DNA of 27,992 nt from JAQBZY01 sp038117205 (GTDB lineage Bacteria; Pseudomonadota; Alphaproteobacteria; Rhodospirillales; Casp-alpha2), in the NCBI GenBank assembly GCA_038117205.1, contig JAYOFL010000051.1:1-27992 (forward strand). The letters run 5' to 3'. This document shows, piece by piece, positions 8,547 through 17,130 of this stretch (position 1 is the stretch's first letter; each line of letters opens with the position of its first letter). Both the position numbers and the translations under genes were made by a program. The notes below the pieces were generated by a model that did not search any database, was not told the origin of the DNA, and saw only the letters and a list, made by a program, of their open reading frames with translations.

Positions 8547-8661
8547 GCGATGTAGCCCCCGCCAATGTCCGGCGTTGGAATCAACATCATCTTGTTAACA
8601 TTCAATCAAATACAAAAAAATCCAGAGATCATAGCTTATGGTTATGAATAGTGGCGCCGCC

Positions 8662-9816
8662 TCAGTTCGCGGCGTCCCGCAGCATCTCCCGCGCTATGAT
8701 GAGTTGCTGGATCTGCGACGTTCCCTCGTAGAGCCGGTAGAGACGGACGTCGCGGTAGAACCGCTCGATGCCGTAGTCCGCGATGTAGCCGGCGCCGCCG
8801 TGGATCTGCACCGCCCGGTCGGCGACGCGGCCGACCATTTCGGAGGTGTAGTACTTGCAGATCGCCGCTTCCTTGGTGACGTTCTCGCCGGCGTCCTTCC
8901 GGCGCGCCGCGTCCATCACCATGCACTGGGCGGCGTAGAGTTCCGTCTCGCAATCCGCCAGCATCGCCTGGACGAGCTGGAAGTCGGCGATCGGCTTGTC
9001 GAACTGCTTGCGTTCCATGGCATAGCGCAGGCTGTCGTCGATCAGGCGCCGGGCGTTGCCGACGCACATGCCGGAAATGGTCAGCCGTCCGCGGTCGAGA
9101 ACCTTCATGGCGGTCTTGAAGCCCTGTCCTTCGACGCCGCCGATCAGCGCGTCGGCGGGAATTCGGCAGTCGTCGAAAATGACGTCGCAGACCGGCGCGC
9201 CCTGCTGGCCCATCTTCTTGTAGGGCTTGCCGAGCGAGAGCCCCGGCGATCCGGCCTCGACCACGAAGGCGGAGATTCCGCCGGCCCCTTTTTTTTCCGG
9301 GTCGGTCCGCGCCATCACCGTGAAAATGGCGGCGTTCGGCGCGTTCGTGATGAAACGCTTGGTGCCGTTGAGGACGTATTCGTTGCCGTCCATCTTGGCC
9401 GAGGTGCGGAGCGAAGCGGCGTCGGACCCCGAACCGGGTTCGGTGAGCGCGAACGAGCCGACGAGTTCGCCGGCCGCCAGCTTCGGAAGATACTTCTGCT
9501 TCTGCTCGTCGGTGCCGTCGATGACGATGCCCTGGCTGCCGATGCCGTTGTTGGTGCCGAAGACAGAACGGAACGCCGGCGACGTGTGGCCGAGTTCCAT
9601 GATCACCTGGACCTCTTCCTCGACGGTGAGGCCGAGGCCGCCGAACTCTTCCGGGATGGCGAGGCCGAACAGGCCGAGCTCGCGCATCTCATCGACGATG
9701 GCGGCGGGCACCCTGTCGTTCTCCGCGACGTCGCCCTCGATCGGCACCAGCCGCTCGCGGACGAAACGCCGAACCGTATCGAGCAATTGACTGAAAGTTT
9801 CCGGGTCCAGTGCCAT
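8662..9816 (-). CDS. Acyl-CoA dehydrogenase 1 (short/medium-chain type)
   Basis: A 384-residue FAD enzyme that introduces the 2,3-double bond in an acyl-CoA and passes electrons to ETF. The flavin/substrate motif FALTEPGSGSDAASL is near 140-155 and the C-terminal YEGTSQIQ motif carries the catalytic glutamate at residue 364. A strong GGAGGA ribosome site precedes ATG 9816. It is divergent from the IclR regulator with a palindromic site between them, and upstream of the AMP-ligase gene. One codon pair lies in an 8-base A run followed by four G (positions 9289-9296 on the plus strand as T8), a possible slippage point, but the frame is intact. Ordinary length and motifs. Confidence 0.92.
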   Translation of the reverse strand: MALDPETFSQLLDTVRRFVRERLVPIEGDVAENDRVPAAIVDEMRELGLFGLAIPEEFGGLGLTVEEEVQVIMELGHTSPAFRSVFGTNNGIGSQGIVIDGTDEQKQKYLPKLAAGELVGSFALTEPGSGSDAASLRTSAKMDGNEYVLNGTKRFITNAPNAAIFTVMARTDPEKKGAGGISAFVVEAGSPGLSLGKPYKKMGQQGAPVCDVIFDDCRIPADALIGGVEGQGFKTAMKVLDRGRLTISGMCVGNARRLIDDSLRYAMERKQFDKPIADFQLVQAMLADCETELYAAQCMVMDAARRKDAGENVTKEAAICKYYTSEMVGRVADRAVQIHGGAGYIADYGIERFYRDVRLYRLYEGTSQIQQLIIAREMLRDAAN

Positions 9817-9861
9817 CGAAGATGTCCTCCCTGCGGCGCGTTTTCGCGTCTGGCCGTATTA

Positions 9862-9878
9862 ATTCCGCTTTGCAGAAT
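9862..9878. promoter_or_regulatory. Palindromic operator candidate, site A (IclR-type box)
   Basis: ATTCCGC-TTT-GCAGAAT, a 17-bp palindrome with one mismatch per arm. It lies 45 bp before the acyl-CoA dehydrogenase 1 start and 93 bp before the iclR-type start. The same TTYYGC-N3-GCRRAA pattern occurs at two other divergent promoters of this block (13062-13078 and 21518-21532). Binding by the adjacent IclR protein is inferred from proximity, dyad form and repetition. An overlapping longer dyad (TTGCAGAA-N5-TTTCGCAA, 9870-9890) may extend the site. Confidence 0.55.
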
Positions 9879-9971
9879 ATCGTTTCGCAATGTTGCGGGC
9901 GAGTATAGTCTGGCCGAAAGCGGTTCCGCAAACGTGCGGTGCATCGCGTGAACGGGTGTGCGCCAAGGAAA

Positions 9972-10775
9972 ATGACGAAGGCCAAGGACGCAGAAAGCTA
10001 TCTCGCGGACGTGGAACGCGCGTCGAAGGACCGCCGTTTCGTGACGGCGCTCGGGCGCGGTCTCAACATCCTGCGCTGCTTCCGGCCCGGCGACGGAAGT
10101 CTCGGCAATCTCGAATTGGCGAAGCGGACGGGGCTGCCGAAACCGACCATCTCGCGGCTCACCTACACGCTGACCAAGCTCGGGTATCTCGTGCAGACGG
10201 AACAGGACGGTACCTATCAGCTCGGTCCCGGCGTCCTGCAACTCGGCTTCTCCATGCTGGCCGGCGTCGACATCCGGGAGCGCGCCCGGCCCCTCATGCA
10301 GGACATGGCGCGAAAGGTGGACGCGACCATCGCGCTCGGCATGCCGGATCGGCTCGAAATGGTTTATCTCGAGGTCTGCCGCGGACCGGCGACCGTCACG
10401 CTCAGGATCGACGTCGGCATGCACATTCCGATGGCGGCGACCGCCATGGGACGCGCCTATCTCGCCGGCCTGCCTGCCGACGACCGGGGGGCATTGGTCG
10501 AAAGATTGAAGGCTGCCGGCTCCAAGGACGCCGCCAGGATCGACAAGATCGTCAAGCTCGCCGTCGCCGACTACGCAACGCTCGGCTACTGCCGCTCGAT
10601 GGGGGATTGGTATCCGGACGTCAACGCCATTGCCGTGCCGATCAACGCCCGCGATGGGCGTATCTACGGCATCATCTGCGGCGGTCCGGCCTTCAAGGTG
10701 ACGCAGCCGTTCCTGGAAGGGGAATGCGCGGAGCGTCTGGTCGCCGTCGCCAAGTCGATCAGCCAGTTCGCCTGA
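9972..10775 (+). CDS. IclR-family transcriptional regulator
   Basis: A 267-residue one-component regulator. The winged helix-turn-helix is at about residues 25-86 (ALGRGLNILRCF, then LELAKRTGLPKPTISRL), followed by the IclR effector-binding domain (about 95-265) that senses small metabolites. ATG 9972 is preferred over an in-frame GTG 33 bp upstream because an AAGGA site precedes it by about 5 nt and the family HTH begins soon after. It is divergent from acyl-CoA dehydrogenase 1 and convergent with the ADP-forming synthetase. It is the only regulator inside the catabolic block, so it is the best candidate for control of the three divergent promoters carrying the shared palindrome. Confidence 0.9.
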   Translation: MTKAKDAESYLADVERASKDRRFVTALGRGLNILRCFRPGDGSLGNLELAKRTGLPKPTISRLTYTLTKLGYLVQTEQDGTYQLGPGVLQLGFSMLAGVDIRERARPLMQDMARKVDATIALGMPDRLEMVYLEVCRGPATVTLRIDVGMHIPMAATAMGRAYLAGLPADDRGALVERLKAAGSKDAARIDKIVKLAVADYATLGYCRSMGDWYPDVNAIAVPINARDGRIYGIICGGPAFKVTQPFLEGECAERLVAVAKSISQFA

Positions 10776-10798
10776 CGGACGCTTTTGACGGACGCTTT
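10773..10798. repeat. 13-bp perfect tandem duplication across the iclR stop
   Basis: TGACGGACGCTTT occurs twice back to back. The first copy contains the stop of the IclR gene and the second ends in the first base of the antisense stop of the convergent ADP-forming synthetase gene. It fills the whole gap between the two genes. It looks like a slippage duplication; no function is implied. Confidence 0.8.
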
Positions 10799-12903
10799 CA
10801 CTTCCGGACGACGAGGCAGTCGAGGGCGAAGGCGCCCTGACTGGCGGGCATGACCACGAACGGGTTGATGTCGACGCTCGCCAGTTCCGCGCCGTGCGTC
10901 GCCCCGAAGCGGCCGAGGGCGACGAGCGCGTCGGCGATGGCGTCGACGTCGGCGGCGGGGCGGCCGCGCGCGCCGGCGAGAATGCGGTAGCCCTTGGTTT
11001 CCTCGATCATGGCCAACGCCTCCGCTCTGTCGATGGGGGCGAGCCGGAAGGCGACGTCCTCGAACACTTCGACGAAGACGCCGCCGAGGCCAAACATCAC
11101 CGTCGGGCCGAACACCGGATCGACCTGCAATCCGAGAATGGTCTCGATCCCGCCCGCCACCATCGGCGCGACGATCACGCCGTCGACGCGAGTGCCGGGG
11201 GCCTTCTTCGCGACCCGCGCCAGCATTTCGTCGTGGCGGGGTTCCGCGTCGGCAGGGGCGACGTTCAGCGCGACGCCGCCGATTTCCGTTTTGTGGGCGA
11301 TCTCGGCGCCGTTGACCTTGAGGACGACGTTGCCGCCGAAGCGCTCCGCCGCCGCCTTGGCCTCGCCGGCACTGCGGGCGAGAACGGCGTCGACCACGGG
11401 AACGCCGGCGGCGGCGAGACACTCCCGCGACGCCCATTCGCTCATGGCGCCGGGCGCAATTCCGCCGGCGTCGGCCGAGCCGGAAGCGACGGCGGGCATC
11501 TGCTTCGCGGGCGCGGCGAACCAGGCGCCGAAATCCGCGAGCGCCCGCACGGCGCGGATGGCACGGCAGGGGTCCTCGAAGGTCAGGAACCCCGCGTCCC
11601 GGTAACGCTGGACGACATCGGCGGGTCCGACCAATGAGATGATCAGAAGTCGGTTCGGGAACGCCTGGCGGATGGCGTTCAGTTCCTTGAGCAACGGCTC
11701 GACCACATAGGACGCGGCGGCGGCGATGGTGAAGAAGGCGATCGCCGTATCGTAGCGGCCTTCTTGCAGCATGATGGTGAAGTTCGCGCCGACGAGGCTC
11801 ATATCGTTGAAGAACTGCGCCGTGGTGTCGACCGGATTGAGCGGCGAGGCGAACGGCAGCTTTTCCTTCAGTTTCTTCTGCGCGTCCGCCGGCATTGGCG
11901 CCACGTCGAGGCCGAGCTTGATGGCGTAGTCCGCCATCTGCACGCCGACGCCGCCGGAAATGGTGACGAGACCGAGCCGCCGGCTCGCCGGGTAGATGCC
12001 GGCCGTGCAGGCGTAGGCGATGTCGAGCATCTCTTCCGTCGTCTCGGTCCGGAAGGCGCCGAACTGCCGGAACGCGGCGTCATAGATCTCGTTGGCGCCG
12101 GCAAGGGACGCCGTGTGCGACGCCGCGGCAGCGGCGCCCGTCTCGCTCTCGCCGACCTTCATGAAGATGACCGGTTTGCCGCGTAGGCGCGCCCGCATGA
12201 GGCTCCGGATCAGCTTGCCGCCGTCCTTGGTGCCTTCCGAATAGGCGGCGATGACCTTGATGTCATCCTGATCGACGGCCCAGTCGATCACTTCCGCCAC
12301 CTGCACGTCGCATTCGTTGCCGGTGGTCACCACGTGGCTGATACCGAGCCCCCAGCGGGTGGCAACGGAAAAGACGTGCGTGCCGTAAGCGCCGCTCTGA
12401 CTGATGACGGCGAGGTTGCCGGCCGCCGGATAACCCTTGTCACCGGTACTGGAAAACGTCGCGAAGAACCGGTTCTGAAGGTTGAGGACGCCGAGGCAAT
12501 TGGGTCCCAGAATGCGCATCCCGGATCGCTCAGCGATATCGGCGATCCTCTGCTGTGCGTCCTCGCCACCCGCGCCCGTTTCCGCAAAGCCGGACGAGAA
12601 AACGATCGCCGAGCGGACGCCGCAGGCGACGCAGTCTTCCAGGGTCTCGATCACCAGTTTCGCCGGCACGGCGACGAGGGCGCAGTCGACGGGCTTGCCG
12701 ATCTCCTTGATGGAGGGAAGCGCCGGGGCGCCCTGCACCGTCGGCCGGTTCGGGTTGATCGGATAGACCTCGCCGGCATAGCCGCAATTCAACAGATAAT
12801 GCAGCGGCCGGCCGCCGATCCGCGCCGGGTCGTCCGAGGCGCCGATGATGGCGACGGAATTGGGGGCGATCAGTGCCTGCAGCCCGGCGCGCCGGTCGTT
12901 CAT
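10798..12903 (-). CDS. ADP-forming acyl-CoA synthetase (acetate-CoA ligase ADP-forming type, fused subunits)
   Basis: A 701-residue NDP-forming synthetase that makes an acyl-CoA from acid, CoA and ATP through a phosphohistidine, giving ADP and phosphate. The N-terminal CoA-binding domain begins with SVAIIGASDDPARIGGRPL, the ligase-CoA domain carries the phosphorylated histidine in SHTASLAGANEIYD (His 263), and the C-terminal third is an ATP-grasp domain (VVLKVNGAEIAHKTEIGGVA). ATG 12903 is chosen over an in-frame GTG 12 bp upstream because GGAGG lies 6-8 nt before it. It is divergent from the TAXI-TRAP operon, with palindrome B between them. A second acid-activating enzyme besides the AMP-forming ligase; substrate not readable. 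Confidence 0.9.
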   Translation of the reverse strand: MNDRRAGLQALIAPNSVAIIGASDDPARIGGRPLHYLLNCGYAGEVYPINPNRPTVQGAPALPSIKEIGKPVDCALVAVPAKLVIETLEDCVACGVRSAIVFSSGFAETGAGGEDAQQRIADIAERSGMRILGPNCLGVLNLQNRFFATFSSTGDKGYPAAGNLAVISQSGAYGTHVFSVATRWGLGISHVVTTGNECDVQVAEVIDWAVDQDDIKVIAAYSEGTKDGGKLIRSLMRARLRGKPVIFMKVGESETGAAAAASHTASLAGANEIYDAAFRQFGAFRTETTEEMLDIAYACTAGIYPASRRLGLVTISGGVGVQMADYAIKLGLDVAPMPADAQKKLKEKLPFASPLNPVDTTAQFFNDMSLVGANFTIMLQEGRYDTAIAFFTIAAAASYVVEPLLKELNAIRQAFPNRLLIISLVGPADVVQRYRDAGFLTFEDPCRAIRAVRALADFGAWFAAPAKQMPAVASGSADAGGIAPGAMSEWASRECLAAAGVPVVDAVLARSAGEAKAAAERFGGNVVLKVNGAEIAHKTEIGGVALNVAPADAEPRHDEMLARVAKKAPGTRVDGVIVAPMVAGGIETILGLQVDPVFGPTVMFGLGGVFVEVFEDVAFRLAPIDRAEALAMIEETKGYRILAGARGRPAADVDAIADALVALGRFGATHGAELASVDINPFVVMPASQGAFALDCLVVRK

Positions 12904-13061
12904 GTATGCCTCCACCCTTGTCCGCCACTCTTATCGACAAGCCTTGCCGCGTCGGTCGCGTCGGCCGGTCCTCTTGTTCTCTCCCGCCGCCAAGGTATCG
13001 GGCGCGGCGGTGGAATGTCGACTTATCGGATTACACGAGGGATTTCCAATTGCAAAACTTA

Positions 13062-13078
13062 ATTTTGCTATGCAGAAT
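13062..13078. promoter_or_regulatory. Palindromic operator candidate, site B (IclR-type box)
   Basis: ATTTTGC-TAT-GCAGAAT, one mismatch per arm; one more complementary pair flanks it. It is in the AT-rich core of the 251-bp divergent region, 76 bp before the TAXI binding-protein start and 158 bp before the ADP-forming synthetase start. The right arm is identical to that of site A. An overlapping dyad, TTGCAAAA-CTTAA-TTTTGCTA (13050-13070), has only one mismatch in eight pairs, again like site A. Recognition by the local IclR protein is inferred. Confidence 0.55.
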
Positions 13079-13154
13079 TGCAGCAACGCCGAAAAGGGCG
13101 CCGCAGAATGCGCCTTCGGGGTTGAACGAGAGCATTGCCAGGGAGGGCATTCGT

Positions 13155-14306
13155 ATGACACGAGCAAGCGTCGGCAGCCTTTGCGCTGCCATTTTCATCG
13201 CCGGCATGCTGCCGGGCGCCGCGGCGGCGGCCGAGGTCAAGCTGCCGAAGAACATGGCTTGGACGGCCTACGACACGGGCTCGACCGGCTACAACCAAGC
13301 GGTCGCAATCGGCAAGGCGCTCAAGGACAAGTACGACGTGACGCTTCGCGTCGTGCCGGGCAAGAACGACATTTCGCGCCTGACGCCGATCAAGGCCGGC
13401 AAGGTTCCCTATTCCGCCAACGGCATCGCGACCTACTTCGCGTCCGAAGGCGTGTTCCAGTTCGCCGATCCGGCGTGGGGCCCGATGCAGGTCCGCCTGA
13501 TCATGTCGGCGAGCGGCGCCGCCGGTCTCAGCGTCGCGGTGGCCGCCGACAAGGGGATCAAGTCCTACGCCGATCTCAAGGGCAAGCGCGTCGCCTACGT
13601 GCGCGGCGGTGACGCCCTCAACGTCGGCATCGAGGGGATGCTCGCCTGCGGCGGCCTCACCTGGGCCGACGTGACCAAGGTCGAGTTCCCCGGTTACGGC
13701 CAGGCGTGGGAAGGCATGGTCAACGACCAGGTCGACGCCATGTTCGCGTCCACGCTGTCCGGCCCGACCAAGAAGCTGGAAGCGAGCCCGCGCGGCATCT
13801 TCTGGCCGCCGACGCCGCACAAGGACGCGAAGTGCTGGGCCGGCATCAAGAAGGTCGCGCCGTACTTCGTGCCGAACAACATCACCAAGGGCACCGGCAT
13901 TTCCGCCGAAAAGCCGTATGAAGGACCGGCCTATCCGTATCCGATCCTGATGACGCTCGCCGAACAGGACAAGGCCGAGGTCTATTCGCTGACCCGCGCA
14001 TTGGTCGAGGAATACGCCAATTACAGCGCCGCCGAACCGGCGGCCAAGGGTTGGGCCATCGGCAACCAGATCTTCGATTGGGTCGTGCCGTATCATGACG
14101 GCGCCGTCGCCTACTTCGAGGAAGCGGGCAAGTGGACGGCCGCCCATCAGGCTCACAACGACGGACTCGTGAAGCGTCAGAAGGTGCTGGCCGACGCCTG
14201 GGCGACGGTCGACAAGAAGCTCGAAGGCGACGCCTTCAAGGCGAAGTGGATGGAAGTCCGCGCCGCCGCCCTGAAGAAAGCCGGCCTCGACCCCATATGG
14301 CAGTAA
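13155..14306 (+). CDS. TAXI-family TRAP transporter solute-binding protein
   Basis: A 383-residue periplasmic binding protein. Residues 1-26 are a Sec signal peptide (TRASVGSLCAAIFIAGMLPG then AAAAA) with cleavage expected before EVKLP. The mature sequence has the TAXI pattern (AWTAYDTGSTGYNQAVAIGK, then DLKGKRVAYVRGG, and QVDAMFASTLSG), binding a carboxylate-type ligand for Na+- or H+-driven uptake. GGGAGGG lies 7-8 nt before ATG 13155, so the longer open frame upstream is rejected. Its stop overlaps the permease start by 10 bp. Somewhat longer than the roughly 320 residues common in the family. As the only importer in the catabolic block it probably delivers the acid degraded here. Confidence 0.9.
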   Translation: MTRASVGSLCAAIFIAGMLPGAAAAAEVKLPKNMAWTAYDTGSTGYNQAVAIGKALKDKYDVTLRVVPGKNDISRLTPIKAGKVPYSANGIATYFASEGVFQFADPAWGPMQVRLIMSASGAAGLSVAVAADKGIKSYADLKGKRVAYVRGGDALNVGIEGMLACGGLTWADVTKVEFPGYGQAWEGMVNDQVDAMFASTLSGPTKKLEASPRGIFWPPTPHKDAKCWAGIKKVAPYFVPNNITKGTGISAEKPYEGPAYPYPILMTLAEQDKAEVYSLTRALVEEYANYSAAEPAAKGWAIGNQIFDWVVPYHDGAVAYFEEAGKWTAAHQAHNDGLVKRQKVLADAWATVDKKLEGDAFKAKWMEVRAAALKKAGLDPIWQ

Positions 14307-16288
14307 GTTCCGAACGGCAGGAGAAGCCGGTGGCGCCCGATCGCCACCGGCTTCTCGGTTCCGTCTGGCGAGGCATCGCCGTCGTCTCTGCGGTGCTCGT
14401 GATCGTTCTCGCCGGAGATCAGGTGCGCCTGCTCTGGGGCGAGCAGTGGCTCGGCGGCATCATCAAGCTGTCGAACCATTATCTCTACGCCATCATGGCG
14501 CTCCTGCTGCCGCTGACGTTCATCTTCTTCCCGGTCTCGGACAAGGCACGGATGGACGGCGTGCCCTGGTACGACGTGCTTCTCTCTGTCGCCACATTCG
14601 TCACCTGCGGCTTCTTCTTCGCGTTCTCGACGGACATCGTCGATCAGGGCTGGGAATTCGTCGCGCCCGATTACGCCATTTGGTTCAGCTACGCGCTCTG
14701 GCTGCTCACGCTCGAAGCGGTGCGCCGCGCCGGCGGCCACGCCATCTTCGCGATCGTCGCCGTGATCTCGATCTATCCGATGTTCGCCGACAGCATGCCG
14801 GGCTCGCTTTCCGGCCTCGCCAGCACGCCCGGCGAGACGGCGGCCTACCACGCCATGAGCATCGAGAGCATTCTCGGCATCCCGATGCGCGCCTTCGCCG
14901 AGCTCGTCATCGGCTTTCTCATCTTCGGCGTCGCCTTGCAGCACACCGGCGGCGGCAAGTTCTTTCTCAACCTCGCGTTCGCGCTCCTGGGCAGCGTGCG
15001 CGGCGGCGCCGCCAAGGTGGCGATCTTCTCGAGCGGCCTGATGGGCTCCATGAGCGGTAGCGTCATCACCAACGTCCTGACCACGGGTGTCATGACGATC
15101 CCGGCCATGCGCCGCACCGGCTTCGCGCCGCATTACGCCGGCGGCGTCGAAGCGTGCGCGTCGACCGGCGGCGTCCTGATGCCGCCGGTCATGGGTGCGA
15201 CCGCCTTCATCATGGCGACGATAATCGAAGTGCCTTACGCCGACATCGCCATCGCCGCCGTGGTGCCGTCCGGGCTCTATTTCTTCGGCCTCTTCATGCA
15301 GATCGACGCCTATTCCGCCCGCAAGGGACTGAAGGGGCTGCCGCGCGAAGAACTGCCGGCCATCGGTGCAACGCTGCGCGAAGGCTGGTTCTTCGTCTTC
15401 GTGTTCGTGATGCTGATCGTGATGCTGATCTATCTGCGCCGCGAAGCCCTGGCGCCGTTCTATGCGACGGGGATGCTGATCGTCATCAATCAGTTGTTCC
15501 GGGGCAACCGCTGGGGCGTCAAGGAGATCGTCAAGTTCCTGCTCGGCGTTTCCAGCCTGCTCGTCGAGCTGACGGCGATCCTGGCGGCGGTCGGCCTGAT
15601 CGTCGGCGCGCTTTCGATGACCGGCATGGCGGGGACGCTGGTCAACGACCTCGTCTTCATGGCCGGCGGCTCGACGCTCATCCTGCTCGTCATGGGTGCC
15701 GTCACCAGTTTCATCATGGGCGTCGGCATGACGGTGACGGCGGCCTACATCTTTCTCGCCGTCGTCCTCGCGCCGGCGCTGATCCAGGGCGGCTTGTCGC
15801 CGATGGCGGTGCACCTGTTTATCCTCTATTGGGGCATGCTGTCGTTCATTACGCCGCCCGTGGCCCTCGGCGCCTACGCGGCGGCGGCGCTCGCCCAGGC
15901 GACGCCCATGCGCACCGGCCTGGAAGCCATGCGGCTCGGCAGCATCATCTATTTCATTCCGTTCTTCTTCGCCCTCAACCCGGCGCTGATCTTTGAAGGG
16001 ACGACGACCGGGATTCTGATCGCCATATCGTCCGCCTTCGTCGGTGTCGCCGTCGTCGCCGGCGCGCTGCAGGGATACCTGACCGGGCTCGGCGATCTTT
16101 CGAAAAGCGGCAATGCGGAGTGGCCTGTCCGCGCCCTGTTGGTTCTCTCCGGCATGAGCCTGGCGACGCCGGGCGGCGGGCTCTTGCCGTGGACGAACTT
16201 GCAAGGCACGGTGGCCGCCGTCGCCGGGTTCGCCCTGGCGCTCGCCATCCATTTCGCCGCCAGCCGCATGTCGGCCGCCAAGATCTGA
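14297..16288 (+). CDS. TRAP transporter fused permease (4TM/12TM, DctQM-type)
   Basis: A 663-residue inner-membrane protein made mostly of hydrophobic segments. The first part corresponds to the small DctQ-like subunit (segments around residues 24-120) and the rest to the large DctM-like subunit, with the conserved GLMGSMSGSVITNVLTTGVM and MPPVMGATAF stretches. TAXI-type systems normally use such fused permeases. ATG 14297 lies inside the last codons of the binding-protein gene (10-bp overlap), indicating translational coupling; no strong ribosome site is seen and the longer open frame is rejected. It works with the preceding TAXI protein as a secondary transporter. A very long antisense open frame across it is a composition artefact. 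Confidence 0.92.
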   Translation: MAVSSERQEKPVAPDRHRLLGSVWRGIAVVSAVLVIVLAGDQVRLLWGEQWLGGIIKLSNHYLYAIMALLLPLTFIFFPVSDKARMDGVPWYDVLLSVATFVTCGFFFAFSTDIVDQGWEFVAPDYAIWFSYALWLLTLEAVRRAGGHAIFAIVAVISIYPMFADSMPGSLSGLASTPGETAAYHAMSIESILGIPMRAFAELVIGFLIFGVALQHTGGGKFFLNLAFALLGSVRGGAAKVAIFSSGLMGSMSGSVITNVLTTGVMTIPAMRRTGFAPHYAGGVEACASTGGVLMPPVMGATAFIMATIIEVPYADIAIAAVVPSGLYFFGLFMQIDAYSARKGLKGLPREELPAIGATLREGWFFVFVFVMLIVMLIYLRREALAPFYATGMLIVINQLFRGNRWGVKEIVKFLLGVSSLLVELTAILAAVGLIVGALSMTGMAGTLVNDLVFMAGGSTLILLVMGAVTSFIMGVGMTVTAAYIFLAVVLAPALIQGGLSPMAVHLFILYWGMLSFITPPVALGAYAAAALAQATPMRTGLEAMRLGSIIYFIPFFFALNPALIFEGTTTGILIAISSAFVGVAVVAGALQGYLTGLGDLSKSGNAEWPVRALLVLSGMSLATPGGGLLPWTNLQGTVAAVAGFALALAIHFAASRMSAAKI

Positions 16289-16289
16289 T

Positions 16290-16325
16290 CCGACCGGCAA
16301 CGGGGCCAACAACAGGGCCAGCAAC
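16290..16325 (+). repeat. Three degenerate 12-bp tandem repeats
   Basis: Units CCGACCGGCAAC, GGGGCCAACAAC and AGGGCCAGCAAC lie in the 49-bp gap between the TRAP permease and the SDR gene, immediately before the AGGAAAAG ribosome site of the SDR. Probably a local slippage product; no function is evident. Confidence 0.6.
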
Positions 16326-16337
16326 AGGAAAAGAAGC

Positions 16338-17123
16338 ATGACGCCGAATGAGCTTTTCGACCTCACGGGCAAGGTCGCGCTGATCACCGGCGCCACCAAG
16401 GGCATCGGCCGGGCCATCGCCGAGACGTATGCCGGCGCCGGCGCCAAGGTCGTCGTCTCCAGCCGCGACAAGGGCCGTTGCGACGAGGTGGCCGGCGCCA
16501 TAGCGGCGGCTGGCGGCGAGGCGCTGGCGGTTCCCTGCAATATCTCGCAAAAGGACCAACTCCGCGCCCTCGTCGATACGGTGATGGCGAAATGGGGACG
16601 GATCGACATCCTGGTCTGCAACGCCGCCGTCAATCCGTACTTCGGGCCGCTCGCCGGAATTTCCCAGGAAGCCTACGACAAGATCATGAACACCAACGTC
16701 GGCAGCAACCTGTGGCTCTGCAATATGGTGCTGCCGCAGATGGCGGAACGGAAGGACGGCGTCGTCATCATCGTCTCCAGCATCGGCGGCCTGAAGGGGA
16801 GCGAGAACCTCGGCGCCTACGGCATCTCCAAGGCGGCCGACATGCAGATCGTCCGCAACCTCGCCGTCGAGTGGGGGCACGCCAACATCCGCGCCAACTG
16901 CATCGCGCCCGGTCTGGTGCGCACGGATTTCGCGAAGGCGCTCTGGGAAGACCCGGTACAGCGGGCGAAGGCCATCGCCACCTACCCGATCGGCCGCATC
17001 GGCGAGCCGGAGGACATCGCCGGCGCGGCGCTGTTCCTCGCCGGACGCGGCGGCAGCTTCGTCACAGGTCAGACGCTCGTCGTCGATGGCGGCACCACCA
17101 TCGGCGGCGCCCGCTACAGTTAG
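16338..17123 (+). CDS. Short-chain dehydrogenase/reductase (classical SDR)
   Basis: A 261-residue NAD(P)-dependent oxidoreductase. The cofactor motif TGATKGIG is at 17-24, CNAAV (in place of NNAG) at about 94-98, the active-site serine at 147/148, and the catalytic YGISK with Tyr161 and Lys165. An arginine in SSRDK (about 41-45) would suit NADP, but this is tentative. AGGAAAAG precedes ATG 16338. It follows the TRAP genes on the same strand, so it is likely cotranscribed with the transporter. In the lva pathway an SDR (LvaD) reduces 4-ketoacyl-CoA to 4-hydroxyacyl-CoA; the neighbourhood makes that role attractive, but family membership alone does not fix the substrate. It converges with the kinase gene, 7 bp away. 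Confidence 0.92.
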   Translation: MTPNELFDLTGKVALITGATKGIGRAIAETYAGAGAKVVVSSRDKGRCDEVAGAIAAAGGEALAVPCNISQKDQLRALVDTVMAKWGRIDILVCNAAVNPYFGPLAGISQEAYDKIMNTNVGSNLWLCNMVLPQMAERKDGVVIIVSSIGGLKGSENLGAYGISKAADMQIVRNLAVEWGHANIRANCIAPGLVRTDFAKALWEDPVQRAKAIATYPIGRIGEPEDIAGAALFLAGRGGSFVTGQTLVVDGGTTIGGARYS

Positions 17124-17130
17124 TTTCAGA

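Noticed and set aside
6462..8555. A 697-codon plus-strand frame across the lysR end and the AMP-ligase gene
   Set aside because: It is the shadow of the AMP-forming ligase on the other strand; the ligase has every family motif and the shadow has none.
8547..8661. A fourth copy of the IclR-type palindrome before the AMP-ligase gene
   Set aside because: The leader is AT-rich with a TGTTAACA palindrome but no TTYYGC-N3-GCRRAA match; the gene may be read from the acyl-CoA dehydrogenase 1 promoter instead.
14177..16633. An 818-codon open frame on the minus strand across the TRAP and SDR genes
   Set aside because: It is antisense to well-recognised genes, is very rich in R, D, H and A as expected for GC-rich shadow frames, and has no domain or start signal.
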